This document shows, in pieces, positions 63,983-64,000 of a stretch of 64,000 nt of DNA. The stretch is from assembly GCF_021272345.1 (NCBI RefSeq), contig NZ_JAJSDQ010000004.1, positions 248,001-312,000 on the forward strand, given 5' to 3'. The stretch comes from Ornithinimicrobium sediminis (GTDB taxonomy: Bacteria; Actinomycetota; Actinomycetes; Actinomycetales; Dermatophilaceae). Positions within the stretch are counted from its first letter, which is position 1, and each line of letters opens with the position of its first letter. Position numbers and translations under genes: made by a program. The notes beneath the pieces were generated by a model. It was not told where the DNA came from and did no database searches. It worked only from the letters and a program-made list of their open reading frames with translations.

Positions 63983-64000
63983 GTGAGGTCGGACCGGCTG
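63983..64000 (+). CDS. possible start of a further gene, truncated by window end
   Basis: AGGAGGGG (63965-63972) is followed by a GTG at 63983 and an open frame to the window edge. The nearer ATG at 63978 reaches TGA after two codons. Six codons only, so identity is unknown. Confidence 0.25.

Overview
The window is very GC-rich (around 70% or more by eye). GTG starts, 4-bp ATGA/GTGA overlaps, a DUF3073 gene, a SAM-IV riboswitch and a fused pabA-pabB gene are all present, which together point to a high-GC actinobacterium. The gene content fits a free-living member of the Micrococcales, possibly near Intrasporangiaceae/Ornithinimicrobiaceae; that family-level guess is an inference. There is no insertion sequence, prophage block, rRNA operon or CRISPR array. 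The window reads as core chromosome with a few accessory genes.

Layout. 1-7.1 kb: two tandem ArAE/FUSC-type membrane proteins (minus), then a small membrane protein, a FUSC-like membrane domain that runs in frame into a GH13 alpha-glucosidase, and a lone contractile-tail sheath protein. 7.1-14.7 kb: an aldo/keto reductase, a fused aminodeoxychorismate synthase (folate), an operon of an acyl-ACP-reductase-like protein, an NDH-2-like flavoprotein and a YbaK deacylase, a small secreted protein and a hotdog thioesterase. 14.7-24.9 kb: pirin and a PhoD-like phosphatase, two overlapping SPFH genes, a secreted S1 protease, an ElaA-type GNAT, a PHP/HhH protein and a Vps62-like membrane protein. 24.9-33.1 kb: tRNA-Glu, -Asp and -Phe, a lipoprotein, a second S1 protease, a CPA antiporter, an alpha/beta hydrolase, a PhzE-like synthase, a DUF222/HNH protein and a GNAT. 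33.3-38.5 kb: ilvB-ilvN-ilvC-ilvD, transcribed leftward, preceded by a leader peptide and an attenuator. 38.5-45.2 kb: pcm, a secreted protein, lpdA, and a PspC-kinase/LuxR-regulator pair facing a PspC/toastrack protein. 45.2-48.2 kb: SAM-IV riboswitch, a cysteine-containing uORF, metY and metX. 48.3-53.1 kb: NfeD, a stomatin-like SPFH protein and an amidohydrolase, then gluconate permease and kinase. 53.3-64 kb: an ATP-grasp ligase, YigZ, CopC, DUF3073, a string LLM-SDR-membrane protein-purF-purM, and an MFS transporter divergent from an ArsR-type regulator across tandem 14-nt repeats.

How it works together. Amino-acid supply is under RNA-level control: ilvB by a leader peptide containing L-V-L-I codons plus a terminator, metYX by SAM-IV and possibly by a Cys-codon uORF. 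About a dozen genes have a TANNNT-like or ANNNNT-like box only 6-8 nt before the start codon, so leaderless mRNA seems common, and this decided several start choices. A strand-symmetric 7-mer, GGCATAC/GTATGCC, is clearly over-represented. The observations most worth checking are the SAM-IV plus uORF leader of metYX, the orphan tail sheath gene, the acyl-ACP-reductase-like operon, the FUSC-GH13 read-through ORF and the 14-nt operator-like array. All counts are by eye; no search or alignment was run.
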